Shown in pieces: positions 17,814 to 25,739 of a stretch of DNA of 64,000 bases. The position numbers were made by a program, and so were the translations under genes. Position 1 is the stretch's first letter; every line of letters begins with the position of its first letter. Where the stretch lies: assembly GCA_021795465.1 (NCBI GenBank), contig JAJYPK010000002.1, forward strand, positions 1-64,000, read 5' to 3'. The notes beneath the pieces were generated by a model that saw only the letters and a list, made by a program, of their open reading frames with translations, searched no databases and was not told where the DNA came from. The stretch comes from Bacillota bacterium. Its GTDB lineage: Bacteria > Bacillota > Sulfobacillia > Sulfobacillales > Sulfobacillaceae.

Positions 17814-18894
17814 GTTGTTCCTCCTTGTGGCCGGTTACCAGCCCCATGAATTCGTCAAACAGGTAAAGCGAGTCGGAAGGTCCCGGGCCTGCTTCAGGGT
17901 GATGCTGTACCGACAAGATTGGCAGCGTGCGATGTTGGAGTCCCTCCACCGTCTGGTCGTGCAAATTAGTGAGGCGCACCTGGTACCGGTCCTCAAGATC
18001 TTTAGCATCCACGGCATACCCATGATTTTGGGCCGTTATCAACACTCTTTGGTTCACATGATCCCACAGCGGATGATTTGCCCCGTGATGACCAAACTTC
18101 AGGGGATAGGTACGGGCGCCCTCCGCCAAACCAATCAACTGATGTCCTAGGCAAATCCCTAAAGTCGGGTAGTGATCGATGATGTAGCGCACCGTGGGCA
18201 ACACTTCGGGGATACTTGCCGGATTTCCAGGTCCATTGGAGAGCACCACGCCGTCGGGTGTTAGTTCCTTAATTTCATCCACACTCGTCCCTGGAGGGAC
18301 TAGGGTAACCCGGGCACCACGCCGTTGCAGTTCGGTTACTATAGAACTTTTAGCACCATAGTCCACGACCACGATGTGCGGGCCATCTCCCGGAATCGTA
18401 ATCGGTCTTGGCGTCGCGACCTTAAATACGCTATCGCGCAAGTCCACACCGGATAGTGCCTCTAGGACCCCTTGGGAGTCCTTGTCATCCGCCGCCAAAG
18501 CGGCTACCTGCGTGCCCTCAGCACGCAGGTACCGCGTGAGGCTTCTGGTATCCACTCCAACGAGCCCAATCTTGTGGTAGCGGTGCAAGTAATCCTCAAT
18601 CGACTCGATTTCGCCCCAATGGGATGGCACCAAAGAATTTTCGCGCATAACCACCCCAAATGCCCAGGGAAACAACGATTCCGCAGCCTCAGCAAAAGTT
18701 CCGTAATTCCCAATCAAGGGATAGGTAAGCACGACAATTTGCCCGTAATACGAAGGGTCGGTCAAAATTTCTTGGTAACCGGTCATGGCGGTATTGAACA
18801 CCACTTCCCCTGCCACGATGTCCTCGGTGGCACCAATTAAGGTGCCTTGATAACGTTTCCCGTTCTGAAACACCAGACTCCCTGAAACACTCAA
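17806..18894 (-). CDS. carA: Carbamoyl-phosphate synthase small (glutaminase) subunit
   Basis: A 362-aa class I glutamine amidotransferase. The catalytic Cys sits in GICLGHQL near residue 250, with the His-Glu partners in QHHPEAGPGP near the C-terminus. It releases ammonia from glutamine for CarB. I chose TTG 18894 because GGGGAGG lies 7 nt before it and TTGA overlaps the pyrC stop; the longer frame runs back inside pyrC. Confidence 0.94.
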   Translation of the reverse strand: MSVSGSLVFQNGKRYQGTLIGATEDIVAGEVVFNTAMTGYQEILTDPSYYGQIVVLTYPLIGNYGTFAEAAESLFPWAFGVVMRENSLVPSHWGEIESIEDYLHRYHKIGLVGVDTRSLTRYLRAEGTQVAALAADDKDSQGVLEALSGVDLRDSVFKVATPRPITIPGDGPHIVVVDYGAKSSIVTELQRRGARVTLVPPGTSVDEIKELTPDGVVLSNGPGNPASIPEVLPTVRYIIDHYPTLGICLGHQLIGLAEGARTYPLKFGHHGANHPLWDHVNQRVLITAQNHGYAVDAKDLEDRYQVRLTNLHDQTVEGLQHRTLPILSVQHHPEAGPGPSDSLYLFDEFMGLVTGHKEEQRA

Positions 18895-20204
18895 CCTAGC
18901 ACCTCCCCATCTCGCATTGTCCATGCCCCCCTTAACATGGTGGCCACGGCCCGACCAGTCAATTCGACTCCGGCCATTGGGGTATTCTTCCCTTGGGAGT
19001 AAAATCGCGTGGGGTCGACCGCCCATCGGTGATGAGGGTCGATTAACGTCAAGTCCGCTCGGGCGCCAGCCACCACTCCGGGATAATCCATCATGAGCAC
19101 TCGATGTGGTCCCACGGTCATCCGGGACAACAAATCCAAAGGTTTCATTCGTCCGCTATGCAACAACGCCGTCAAGACAGTTCCGAGACTCGTTTCTAGT
19201 CCGCTAATACCATACGGCGCATCGAGATACGGGGCACTCTTTTCGTCGCGATGATGAGGCGCATGATCACTCGCGATGACCGATACCAACCCGGATGCCA
19301 CAGCCTCTAGTAATGCCTGTCGAAAAGATTCGGGACGCAAGGGAGGATTAACTTTCGTCACCGGATGGGTTTTCCAGTCTGCCACCGCTTGATCCGTAAG
19401 GAAGAGGTGATGCGGGGTCGCTTCGGCCGTCACCCGTGCCCCTCGGGCCTTGCCATACTGCACGGCGTCAAGTGAGCCAATCGTAGAAACGTGGGCGATA
19501 TGGAGTAGGGCGCCCGTTAACAGGCTTAGTTCCACGTCGCGCCACACCACCCCGGATTCTGCCACGCCGGGCACCCCCGGAAGGCCCACTCGCGATGACA
19601 CCTCACCCTCGTGCATCACAGACCCTTGGGATAAGTTCCGGTCTTCGGCATGTTGGACGATTGGGCATCCTAGGGTGGCGGCGTAACTCAAGGCCGCTCG
19701 CATCAGGCGGGCCTGGTCTACGGCCTGACCATCATCAGAGAAACCCACTGCTCCTGCTCTTTGCATCATTCCCATCTCGGCCAATTCCTGACCTCGAGAG
19801 CCCTTGGTGACTGCCCCGATTGGCCAGATGTCCACTAAACCAATTTCTTGACCACGGCGGATTTGCCAGTCGACCAAAGCAGGGATGTCGATAACCGGCA
19901 CCGTATTGGGCATCGTTGCCACCACCGTAAAGCCTCCGGCGGCCGCCGCCCGGCTTCCGGACAGCAAATCCTCCTTATGTTCCTGGCCGGGCTCACGAAA
20001 ATGTACATGCATGTCCGTGAGCCGGGGCACTGCCCATAGACCGTGGGCATCTACTACCGTCATGTGCGACTTCTTGGTGTCGGTAAAGTGTCCGTCTTCC
20101 ACATAAAGATCGCCCGCACTATCCACACCCGTGAAAGGGTCCAAGATCCGGACGTTCTTAATGTGCCAACTCTGGTCGGACCGGATGTTTTGGTTAGATT
20201 TCAT
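18891..20204 (-). CDS. pyrC: Dihydroorotase
   Basis: A 437-aa class I dihydroorotase. [16 protein letters not shown] near residue 64 contains the HxH zinc site, later histidines occur in [10 protein letters not shown], and SDHAPHH near 320 holds the catalytic Asp. It cyclises carbamoyl aspartate to dihydroorotate. The ATG overlaps the end of pyrB by 11 bp. Confidence 0.95.
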   Translation of the reverse strand: MKSNQNIRSDQSWHIKNVRILDPFTGVDSAGDLYVEDGHFTDTKKSHMTVVDAHGLWAVPRLTDMHVHFREPGQEHKEDLLSGSRAAAAGGFTVVATMPNTVPVIDIPALVDWQIRRGQEIGLVDIWPIGAVTKGSRGQELAEMGMMQRAGAVGFSDDGQAVDQARLMRAALSYAATLGCPIVQHAEDRNLSQGSVMHEGEVSSRVGLPGVPGVAESGVVWRDVELSLLTGALLHIAHVSTIGSLDAVQYGKARGARVTAEATPHHLFLTDQAVADWKTHPVTKVNPPLRPESFRQALLEAVASGLVSVIASDHAPHHRDEKSAPYLDAPYGISGLETSLGTVLTALLHSGRMKPLDLLSRMTVGPHRVLMMDYPGVVAGARADLTLIDPHHRWAVDPTRFYSQGKNTPMAGVELTGRAVATMLRGAWTMRDGEVLG

Positions 20205-21102
20205 TATGCCCTCCCAGTAGTCGATATAGGACCGCCATCCGTACCGCTACCCCCAAGCGAACCTGATCCAAAACCATGCTTTGGAGGCCATCTAATACGT
20301 CGCTGTCAATCTCAACTCCCCGATTTTGAGGTCCCGGATGCATTATTAAAGCCTCGGGGGCCCACCTGTCGACACGATCTTGTGTAAGACCCCATCGTTC
20401 GCGGTATTCCCGTAAAGACGGAATTTCTCCTCCAGCCTGACGTTCTCGTTGAAGCCGCAGCACTTGAATCACGTGAGCACCACGGATACCGGTTTCGAGA
20501 TCCGTCGTGGTTTTCACTGGTAACCCTGGAGGAAGTAGGTTCGGCGGGCCTACGATGGTAACCTCGGCACCCATGATACTAAGCCCCCAGATGTCAGACC
20601 GCGCCACCCGGCTATGCAACACGTCGCCCACAATCGCCACTTTTTGTCCAGCGACACGCCCACGGTGGAGCTTAATCGTCAAAAGATCTAAGAGACCCTG
20701 GGTTGGATGCTCATGCATCCCATCTCCGCCATTAATGACCGGAATCTCCAGCAGATCCGCCAACAAGCCAGGACTTCCTCCCACCTTATGCCGCATTACA
20801 ACCGCATCAATTCCCATTGCCATAAGATTCGAAGCGGTGTCGTATAGAGTTTCTCCTTTTTCGACACTCGAACCACTCGCCTGAAAGTTAATCACATCGG
20901 CACTCATGTATTTCCCTGCCAGCTCAAAGGAGTTTCGCGTACGCGTGCTGGCCTCAAAAAAGAGATTCGCAATCGCTTTACCGCGGAGGGTCGGAACCTT
21001 CTTAATGGGACGGGTCAGAATGTCGGACAGGGTTTCGGCTAGCGTAAGCAGCTCCGTGAGTTCTCCCGCCTCTAACCCCTGCAACCCAATAAAGTCTTGC
21101 AC
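20194..21102 (-). CDS. pyrB: Aspartate carbamoyltransferase catalytic subunit
   Basis: A 302-aa transcarbamoylase. STRTRNSFE near residue 52 binds carbamoyl phosphate, HPTQGLLDL near 132 is the second phosphate and aspartate site, and HPGPQNRG near 260 is also conserved. It forms N-carbamoyl-L-aspartate. Start is GTG with AAAAGGGG about 9 nt upstream, 6 bp after the pyrR stop. No regulatory pyrI gene is present, as usual in Firmicutes. A uracil permease gene, placed here in Bacillus, is absent. Confidence 0.96.
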   Translation of the reverse strand: MQDFIGLQGLEAGELTELLTLAETLSDILTRPIKKVPTLRGKAIANLFFEASTRTRNSFELAGKYMSADVINFQASGSSVEKGETLYDTASNLMAMGIDAVVMRHKVGGSPGLLADLLEIPVINGGDGMHEHPTQGLLDLLTIKLHRGRVAGQKVAIVGDVLHSRVARSDIWGLSIMGAEVTIVGPPNLLPPGLPVKTTTDLETGIRGAHVIQVLRLQRERQAGGEIPSLREYRERWGLTQDRVDRWAPEALIMHPGPQNRGVEIDSDVLDGLQSMVLDQVRLGVAVRMAVLYRLLGGHNEI

Positions 21103-21108
21103 GATCGT

Positions 21109-21669
21109 CTACCCCTTTTGTTCGTCACCGTTTATTTCAGGATGTTTCTCGACGAAAACCCGATCCTCACCATCCACTTCCTGCAACCATACTCTTACTT
21201 GTTCCGTGCGAGCCGTAGGGACATTCTTTCCCACATAATCTGCACGAATCGGTAGTTCACGGTGACCACGGTCGATCAACACGGCTAATTGAATCGCCTT
21301 AGGTCTCCCGTAATCGGCCAAGGCTTCCATGGCCGCGCGCACCGTTCGGCCGGTAAACAGCACGTCGTCCACCAAAATCACCACACGTTTATCGAGATCC
21401 ACCTCGATAGCCGTCGGTTGCACCCGCGCAAATGGACGCTGGGACCAATCATCCCGATAGAGTCCAATATCAACCATCCCCACCGGAACGGAGACATTCT
21501 CCACCCGATAGAGGTTATCCCGAATCCGTCGGGAAAGCGGCACCCCCCGATTTCGAACGCCCACCAACACCAGGTTATCCACGCCGTGGTTCCGTTCGAT
21601 GATTTCGTGAGCAATCCGCATTAAGGACCGACGCATCCCATCATGGTCCAAAATTTCTGCCTCAGCCAC
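21109..21669 (-). CDS. pyrR: Pyrimidine operon attenuation protein / uracil phosphoribosyltransferase
   Basis: A 186-aa PyrR. The PRPP motif [17 protein letters not shown] (Asp-Asp then TGRT) lies near residue 97. PyrR binds the leader RNA when UMP is high and favours the terminator. GTG 21669 has GGGAGG 6 nt upstream; the longer open frame runs through the leader, including the terminator stem, and was rejected. It is the first gene of the pyr operon, so the protein controls its own transcript through the RNA elements at 21685-21753. Confidence 0.95.
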   Translation of the reverse strand: MAEAEILDHDGMRRSLMRIAHEIIERNHGVDNLVLVGVRNRGVPLSRRIRDNLYRVENVSVPVGMVDIGLYRDDWSQRPFARVQPTAIEVDLDKRVVILVDDVLFTGRTVRAAMEALADYGRPKAIQLAVLIDRGHRELPIRADYVGKNVPTARTEQVRVWLQEVDGEDRVFVEKHPEINGDEQKG

Positions 21670-21684
21670 TGAATTCCTCCCAAC

Positions 21685-21717
21685 AAAAAATGCTCTAACC
21701 CTGCGACGGCTAGAGCA
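21685..21717 (-). terminator. Attenuator terminator in the pyr leader
   Basis: On the minus strand TGCTCTAGCC pairs with GGTTAGAGCA across a short loop and is followed by six T residues, just before the pyrR ribosome-binding site. Its position after the PyrR-binding loop makes it the regulated intrinsic terminator. Confidence 0.9.
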
Positions 21718-21735
21718 AAACCTTGGTGCCCCTTT

Positions 21736-21753
21736 CCAGCCTCGCGGGACTGG
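21736..21753 (-). promoter_or_regulatory. PyrR-binding anti-antiterminator loop
   Basis: The transcript contains AGTCCCGCGAGGCT flanked by CC/GG, an exact fit to the PyrR recognition pattern ARUCCNGNGAGGYU known from Bacillus. It lies 18 nt upstream of the terminator stem. UMP-bound PyrR should hold this hairpin, block the antiterminator and stop transcription. Confidence 0.9.
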
Positions 21754-21778
21754 TATTAAAGGAAGTGTACCCCAAGTC

Positions 21779-21807
21779 ATATTATCTCACCCGATGTCTC
21801 GATGCAA
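21779..21807 (-). promoter_or_regulatory. Probable promoter of the pyr operon
   Basis: TTGCAT (21807-21802) and TAATAT (21784-21779) are 17 bp apart; a shifted reading GATAAT with a 15-bp spacer is also possible. The predicted start near 21772 lies about 20 nt before the PyrR-binding loop, which is consistent. Confidence 0.55.
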
Positions 21808-22138
21808 GGGGTCTTTAACAGAACAGGGTTGTTTTGCGCTCCAACCAAAACACCTGACGAACGTAGGGGAATTTCGCGAAATTATTGAGGGCGGTGCTAC
21901 TGCGGATGCGCCGATGTTCCAGACGTCCGTGACCGATGTTTGAACACAATTTTTTGGTATCCGTATCCTGTGATTGAGCCCGCGTTCTCAGAGCACTGGA
22001 TTCTCTCAGCGATATTCTGTTGAAATGATGGTGTAATAGATGCGACGTCTATGAAACGCCTTGCATTGCTCACGCGCAATGGGGTGGGCTTTCCCGAACG
22101 CAGAGCATATCTTGCTTTCTGCCTTGCCCCGGTGTAAC
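21808..22138. other. Intergenic stretch without a recognised gene
   Basis: About 330 bp between the pyr promoter and the riboswitch promoter. I see no coding pattern on either strand and no clear RNA fold. It marks the left edge of the accessory block that separates the pyr operon from rluD/lspA. Confidence 0.6.
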
Positions 22139-22166
22139 TTGTCCCGCTTCATTTGCGTTATATCAT
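22139..22166 (+). promoter_or_regulatory. Probable promoter of the riboswitch-winged-helix transcript
   Basis: TTGTCC (22139-22144) and TATCAT (22161-22166) are spaced by 16 bp. The start would fall at about 22173, immediately before the conserved CACAGGG of the riboswitch, which supports the assignment. Confidence 0.55.
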
Positions 22167-22175
22167 TACCAACAC

Positions 22176-22265
22176 TTCACAGGGCACACCCGTGCGGAAG
22201 CCGGGGTCGCAAAGTCATAGGGTCTGTCGTTCTGCACTATCAGGACCAGATAGCCTGACTGCCCG
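22176..22265 (+). promoter_or_regulatory. Cyclic-di-GMP-I (GEMM) riboswitch aptamer
   Basis: The RNA contains the GEMM-I core: CACAGGGCACACC, then P2 (CCCG-T-GC, loop GGAA, GC-CGGG, 22189-22205, a GNRA loop), then GTCGCAAAGTCATAGGGTCT, where family members have GACGCAAAGCCACGGGUCU-like bases. P3 is GTTCTG/CAGGAC with loop CACTAT (22229-22246), followed by the tetraloop-receptor side CAGATAGCCTGACTGCC. Every block is in the right order and spacing. It lies 75 nt before the winged-helix gene on the same strand. Ligand binding is inferred from family membership; the GGDEF gene at 57.1 kb shows the genome encodes cyclic-di-GMP-type enzymes. Confidence 0.88.
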
Positions 22266-22290
22266 TCGATCAGACGGCTTGTTCTTGTCT
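22263..22290 (+). terminator. Candidate expression platform (short terminator hairpin)
   Basis: CCGTC and GACGG (22263-22277) form a 5-bp stem with loop GATCA, followed by the T-rich CTTGTTCTTGTCT. The stem begins in the last bases of the aptamer, so ligand binding could compete with it, which would make an ON switch. The T run is broken and the stem short, so this is tentative. Confidence 0.35.
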
Positions 22291-22340
22291 CGGCTTCCGC
22301 CCCTGTCCGATCCAGCGAGTATCCACGCACGGAGGCGACG

Positions 22341-22655
22341 ATGGCCGAGATTTTGGTGTTATCGACACAAATTCGCATCGATTTTGGGCTTCACGGAGTC
22401 TGGCGCGGTCGCCGCTTTTGTCCCTTGCCTGCCCGTAGCTGGGACATTTTGGCGTATCTAGCCCATCATCCCAATACCGTCGTGGCAGAAGAGCAATTAC
22501 TGGCGGTAGGCTGGCCTGGGGAACTCCGCGTGCCCGATGACCTGGTGCGCCATATTCACCGGATCCGTCAGGTCCTCGAAGCCCATCCCCGGCATCCCCG
22601 GCGGTTAGTGACCTACCGCGCTGTCGGGTATTGCCTGCGCACGCCGTCCGCCTAG
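22341..22655 (+). CDS. Stand-alone OmpR/PhoB-type winged-helix DNA-binding protein
   Basis: A 104-aa protein that is essentially only the effector domain of OmpR-family regulators. RSWDILAYLAHHPNTVVAEE-type helix (LPARSWDILAYLAHHP), LLAVGWPGELR, then a recognition helix DDLVRHIHRIRQVLE and the closing wing VTYRAVGYCLR fit the family. There is no receiver domain, so activity is probably set by its amount. GGAGG lies 5-9 nt before the ATG. It follows the cyclic-di-GMP riboswitch, and 127 bp downstream lie direct repeats of the kind this family binds. Target and effect are inferred. Confidence 0.8.
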   Translation: MAEILVLSTQIRIDFGLHGVWRGRRFCPLPARSWDILAYLAHHPNTVVAEEQLLAVGWPGELRVPDDLVRHIHRIRQVLEAHPRHPRRLVTYRAVGYCLRTPSA

Positions 22656-22781
22656 TCCCCCTCCGTCTCATGACAATCTGCCTCTCGACGTTTTGTTCTA
22701 ACTCGTGAGCATCACGGCGGGATCTTGCAGATCTTTCACTGGTAACCCGTTATGCCGTCGACAAGTCCGGCATTTAAAAAG

Positions 22782-22820
22782 TGTCGGAAACATGCCGGAT
22801 TACTGTCGGCTGAGTGTCGG
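22782..22820 (+). repeat. Four direct repeats TGTCGG with exact 11-bp period
   Basis: TGTCGG occurs at 22782, 22804 and 22815, and TGCCGG (one change) at 22793, so four units start exactly 11 bp apart. This is the geometry of Pho-box-like sites bound head-to-tail by OmpR/PhoB winged-helix proteins. The array ends 25 bp before the -35 proposed for the DUF1906 gene. Confidence 0.75.
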
Positions 22821-22845
22821 TTTCGGGGCGTATGCTCAAGTTATC

Positions 22846-22874
22846 TTCAAAACTGGACTCGCAACGTTTATACG
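22846..22874 (+). promoter_or_regulatory. Possible promoter of the DUF1906 gene
   Basis: TTCAAA and TATACG are spaced by 17 bp, each matching consensus at 4 of 6 positions. A weak core promoter just downstream of the phased repeats would suit an activated promoter. Confidence 0.35.
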
Positions 22875-22900
22875 ATAGAAAAAACGAGGAGGTTTTACTT

Positions 22901-23560
22901 ATGGGAGACTCAGCGAATAGTACTCCAGACATTATTTCCCCTCACGTAGTAGCAGCAAATATTCCATCGGGAACAAACGGTTTTGATCGAGATTATTCGC
23001 CATCAGCAACACAGTTTAATCAGATATATAGCGATGGATATCGATTTTATATTGGTTATACGCAGCACATGACGGACACAGACCTCAGTAATGCTCTAAC
23101 AAACGGTTTCGCTGTCATGATGGTAGAGGGTTTTTATAGCGGGATGGTGTCGGATTATACCGGAGCGGAATGGGCGCAATATGCTATTAATGCAGCCCAA
23201 ACTATAGGATATTTAACTGGCTGTAACCTATGGTTAGACCTCGAAGGCATTTCCAATAGTGCCAGCGAAGTGATCCCCTGGGCAAATGATTGGTATGACG
23301 CCGTACAGAGTGCAGGATACGTTCCTGGAATTTATGTGGGAGAGCCAGAACCCTTAACGTCATCCCAACTGTACTATGATTTGAATTTCAGTCATTATTG
23401 GCGCTCGTGTTCCGGGAGTACCCCAAACGTAGACGTTAGGGGATACCAAATATTTCAAACACAGTGCAATGCGTCGATTGCAGGAATCAGTGTGGATTTG
23501 GATACCGTGCAAACGGATAATCAAGGGGGTTTGCCCATCGCAGAATACTATGTATCGTAG
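22901..23560 (+). CDS. DUF1906 (Rv2525c-like) glycoside-hydrolase-like protein
   Basis: A 219-aa protein covering one DUF1906 domain: GFDRDYSPSATQF near residue 27, a strand-rich YRFYIGY, LWLDLEGI near 114, and YVPGIYVGEPEP near 140. The family has a TIM-barrel fold related to GH25-like hydrolases acting on cell-wall or exopolysaccharide glycans; catalysis is unproven for many members. No signal peptide is visible, which is odd for a wall-active enzyme. ATG 22901 has GAGGAGG 8 nt upstream. The gene is distinctly more AT-rich than its neighbours, a sign of transfer. Confidence 0.82.
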   Translation: MGDSANSTPDIISPHVVAANIPSGTNGFDRDYSPSATQFNQIYSDGYRFYIGYTQHMTDTDLSNALTNGFAVMMVEGFYSGMVSDYTGAEWAQYAINAAQTIGYLTGCNLWLDLEGISNSASEVIPWANDWYDAVQSAGYVPGIYVGEPEPLTSSQLYYDLNFSHYWRSCSGSTPNVDVRGYQIFQTQCNASIAGISVDLDTVQTDNQGGLPIAEYYVS

Positions 23561-23598
23561 TCTTGAACGTACCTAAGAAAAGAAGAGGAGCTTTCTCT

Positions 23599-24864
23599 TC
23601 AGTTTACAGACGTCCATGTACGTCCCCTGTCTGTTGTTTTCAAGAGAAGTGTGCGCACCGGAGCAGTCACTTTTGGAGCGCTACCAACGATCAGCCATGA
23701 CGTGTTGACGGTATCCGAGGCCAAGGCATAGAAATTCGGATACGACTTTAAAAACGCAGGCAAATTGGTGTGCTCCGGCGTGTACCAGGACGTGCCTCCG
23801 TTCCGCATCTGGTACCATGTATTGTTAGTGAACACATCCACCGTAGACCCATTGAGAAAGTTACATCCGTAGGGTGCGTAAGTGGTTGGCAATGACGGCG
23901 TACCCGGAACGGGATACCAAGAGACTCCATCGTTGCGGGTACGATATACCACCAGGCTCAGCTGGGGAGTCGTCTTGTTTCGTAACGTGTCATACACAAT
24001 GGCAAAGGTTCCCTTTTGTGGTTGGCGGGCGGAAAATGTGGGTCCGAAGACTTTCAGGGTGCTGGCGTGAGCGAATTGTGGTAAAGACGGTAAGGTCACG
24101 CGATGCCAATGGAGGCCGCTGTTTGTCGAGTGATACAGAAATATGCCAGATTGGATCGGATTAGCCAGGAGCCACCATCCGGCCGTTGCCGTCGGAAACG
24201 TGACATGCTGGGATATACCGGGATTAAATTGGCTGTGGGTCAGGGGATTGGGGGAGATCTGGTACCATGTGGTACCGCCATTGATAGTCCGGTATATCCA
24301 CTTCAACGATTGCTCCATGGCACCACTCGATTCGAGCACCATCCATCCCTGGCGAGGATTGATAAAGTCCAATTGGGAAACCGTCGTGGCTTCGGACGGC
24401 ACTGGTATCGATGAAACGTGCCAATAGTGTCCCCCATCAATTGTGGATTCGATCCAGATCCTGGATGAATGGGGATCGCGCCAGGCGATCCACCCATCGC
24501 CGTGACTCCGCATAACCAGTTGAGGAATCCCTGACATTCCGGTTGCAACGGACGCTTCGGCCATTGGTTGAGACGGTGGAGACTTTGGCAGAGGAATCTG
24601 TTGCCAAGTCTGCCCGGCATTCGTGGTGTGGAGGACCACAAACCGGGTGTGGTGATACCCGACTACCCATACGGAATAGGGACTAGACAGCGTCACGTAT
24701 ATCGGATGAAATGCCGGGGACATTACAAATCTTGGGATGGTAGAATGAACTGCTACATAGGGGGATCCCTGCGAAGAAGGCGCTGCACTCACGCCGCATC
24801 CCGTCAATCCAATCATCCCCAACGCCATGACTATACTGACTACGACACGATGTGGTGTCACCAT
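23599..24864 (-). CDS. Seven-repeat beta-propeller lipoprotein (Asp-box/YCF48-like)
   Basis: A 421-aa exported protein. The N-terminal hydrophobic helix ends in the lipobox LTGCG, so it should be lipid-anchored at Cys23 on the outer face of the membrane. Asp-box-like turns recur about every 45-60 residues: NAGQTW, DGGHYW, NGGTTW, NSGLHW, NDGVSW, NGGTSW, DRGRTW, consistent with a seven-bladed propeller as in sialidase or YCF48 proteins. Ligand or partner is unknown. AAGGAG lies 10 nt before the ATG. It converges with the DUF1906 gene; a short GAAGAG/CTCTTC hairpin at 23582-23600 may act as a weak shared terminator. Confidence 0.82.
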   Translation of the reverse strand: MVTPHRVVVSIVMALGMIGLTGCGVSAAPSSQGSPYVAVHSTIPRFVMSPAFHPIYVTLSSPYSVWVVGYHHTRFVVLHTTNAGQTWQQIPLPKSPPSQPMAEASVATGMSGIPQLVMRSHGDGWIAWRDPHSSRIWIESTIDGGHYWHVSSIPVPSEATTVSQLDFINPRQGWMVLESSGAMEQSLKWIYRTINGGTTWYQISPNPLTHSQFNPGISQHVTFPTATAGWWLLANPIQSGIFLYHSTNSGLHWHRVTLPSLPQFAHASTLKVFGPTFSARQPQKGTFAIVYDTLRNKTTPQLSLVVYRTRNDGVSWYPVPGTPSLPTTYAPYGCNFLNGSTVDVFTNNTWYQMRNGGTSWYTPEHTNLPAFLKSYPNFYALASDTVNTSWLIVGSAPKVTAPVRTLLLKTTDRGRTWTSVN

Positions 24865-25108
24865 AAGGTGATGTCTCCTTCGCCTCTCAAGGCATTTAAT
24901 CCATTCTCTTGAATAACGACGGATGGAGCGATCCGGTTACGCACTGAGAAGGAACAGGCGGTAGACCGACGTGATCGAAGGGAGGGAACCAGATGCTGAC
25001 ATGGTCCATGCTCGGTACAACCACGGGGGCTGTTCTGTTCGTCCATGCGGTCCTCTTTTTGACACGCCGACTGTTCCCCCCATGCATCAACGACCATGGT
25101 TGCGCTGG
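24865..25108. other. Intergenic leader region of the lipoprotein gene
   Basis: Between the broken gene and the lipoprotein start. Only out-of-frame open frames cross it and none has family features. No hairpin or repeat stands out. Confidence 0.5.
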
Positions 25109-25651
25109 TTACAGCCGTGCATCCATGGCGGTTGCATCGGCCACAAGAAACCAGAGCAAATGTTGTGTGTCCTGGGTATCGAGCCACGACACCCAAAGAC
25201 GAGCGGCATGGGCTAAAGGGCCAAGGTCGGTCCCGTGAAATACTGGCTGAACCAACATTCCCCAATGGCCTTCCGGCGTATGCCACAAGGTATGACACAG
25301 CGGTGATGGAACGCCCTCCGCCAACGCAGGGAGCCATGCCCAGTCGTCAATCCGTGGCCGCGCGGGAGTAGTCATGGCACTGGCCGCCCACTCATTCACC
25401 CACAGCCAAGCAAACAAGCGATCCAGGGGCATTACACGATGTACCAAGTAACGCCCGTTGGGCACCGTTCCGCGCACCACGGAATCCAGTCCCGATGCGG
25501 CATAAAACGGATGCCATAACTGCACTCGCGGATCGATAGAAGTGCCGTTATCTCAGGTCAAGCGTGTTCCCCAGCCATACTTCGCCAAGAGAGCAGGCAG
25601 GTTTTTATAGCCTCTAGGCAATAGGCGGTGCAACTGATTCGGGGTCACCAT
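25109..25651 (-). pseudogene. Unrecognised gene interrupted by an in-frame TGA
   Basis: A frame opening at ATG 25651 (MVTPNQLHRLLPRGYKNLP...) meets a TGA at 25555-25553 and then continues open for 148 codons (DNGTSIDPR, QLWHPFYAASG..., ending ATAMDARL). The two parts read as one protein of about 180 residues with many Trp and His residues. I do not recognise the family. The downstream part could restart at GTG 25525, but no ribosome-binding site precedes it. Decay is the simplest reading; a functional shorter protein is possible. Confidence 0.4.
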
Positions 25652-25736
25652 GATGACGCTGGAGCACCATAAGCAGTTGCGCACGGTCGGGGGCGTTAGG
25701 ATAGGCCCAAAACCGTTGGATCGCCTGTGTGGTCAT
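25614..25736 (-). CDS. Small 40-aa open frame after the S1-domain gene
   Basis: ATG 25736 follows the S1-domain stop by 3 bp, with AAGGACGG about 10 nt upstream. It encodes MTTQAIQRFWAYPNAPDRAQ and 20 further residues, and its end overlaps the start of the broken gene by 38 bp. No family recognised. The operon-like spacing is the main support. Confidence 0.35.
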   Translation of the reverse strand: MTTQAIQRFWAYPNAPDRAQLLMVLQRHHGDPESVAPPIA

Positions 25737-25739
25737 CAC

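Noticed and set aside
24858-25337. 159-aa minus-strand open frame
   Set aside because: It overlaps the broken gene in another frame, is rich in Cys/Arg/Ser typical of a shadow frame, and shows no family features.
25553-25555. TGA as a selenocysteine codon in the broken gene
   Set aside because: No SECIS-like hairpin is apparent just after the TGA and no selenoprotein family fits; a nonsense mutation is simpler.
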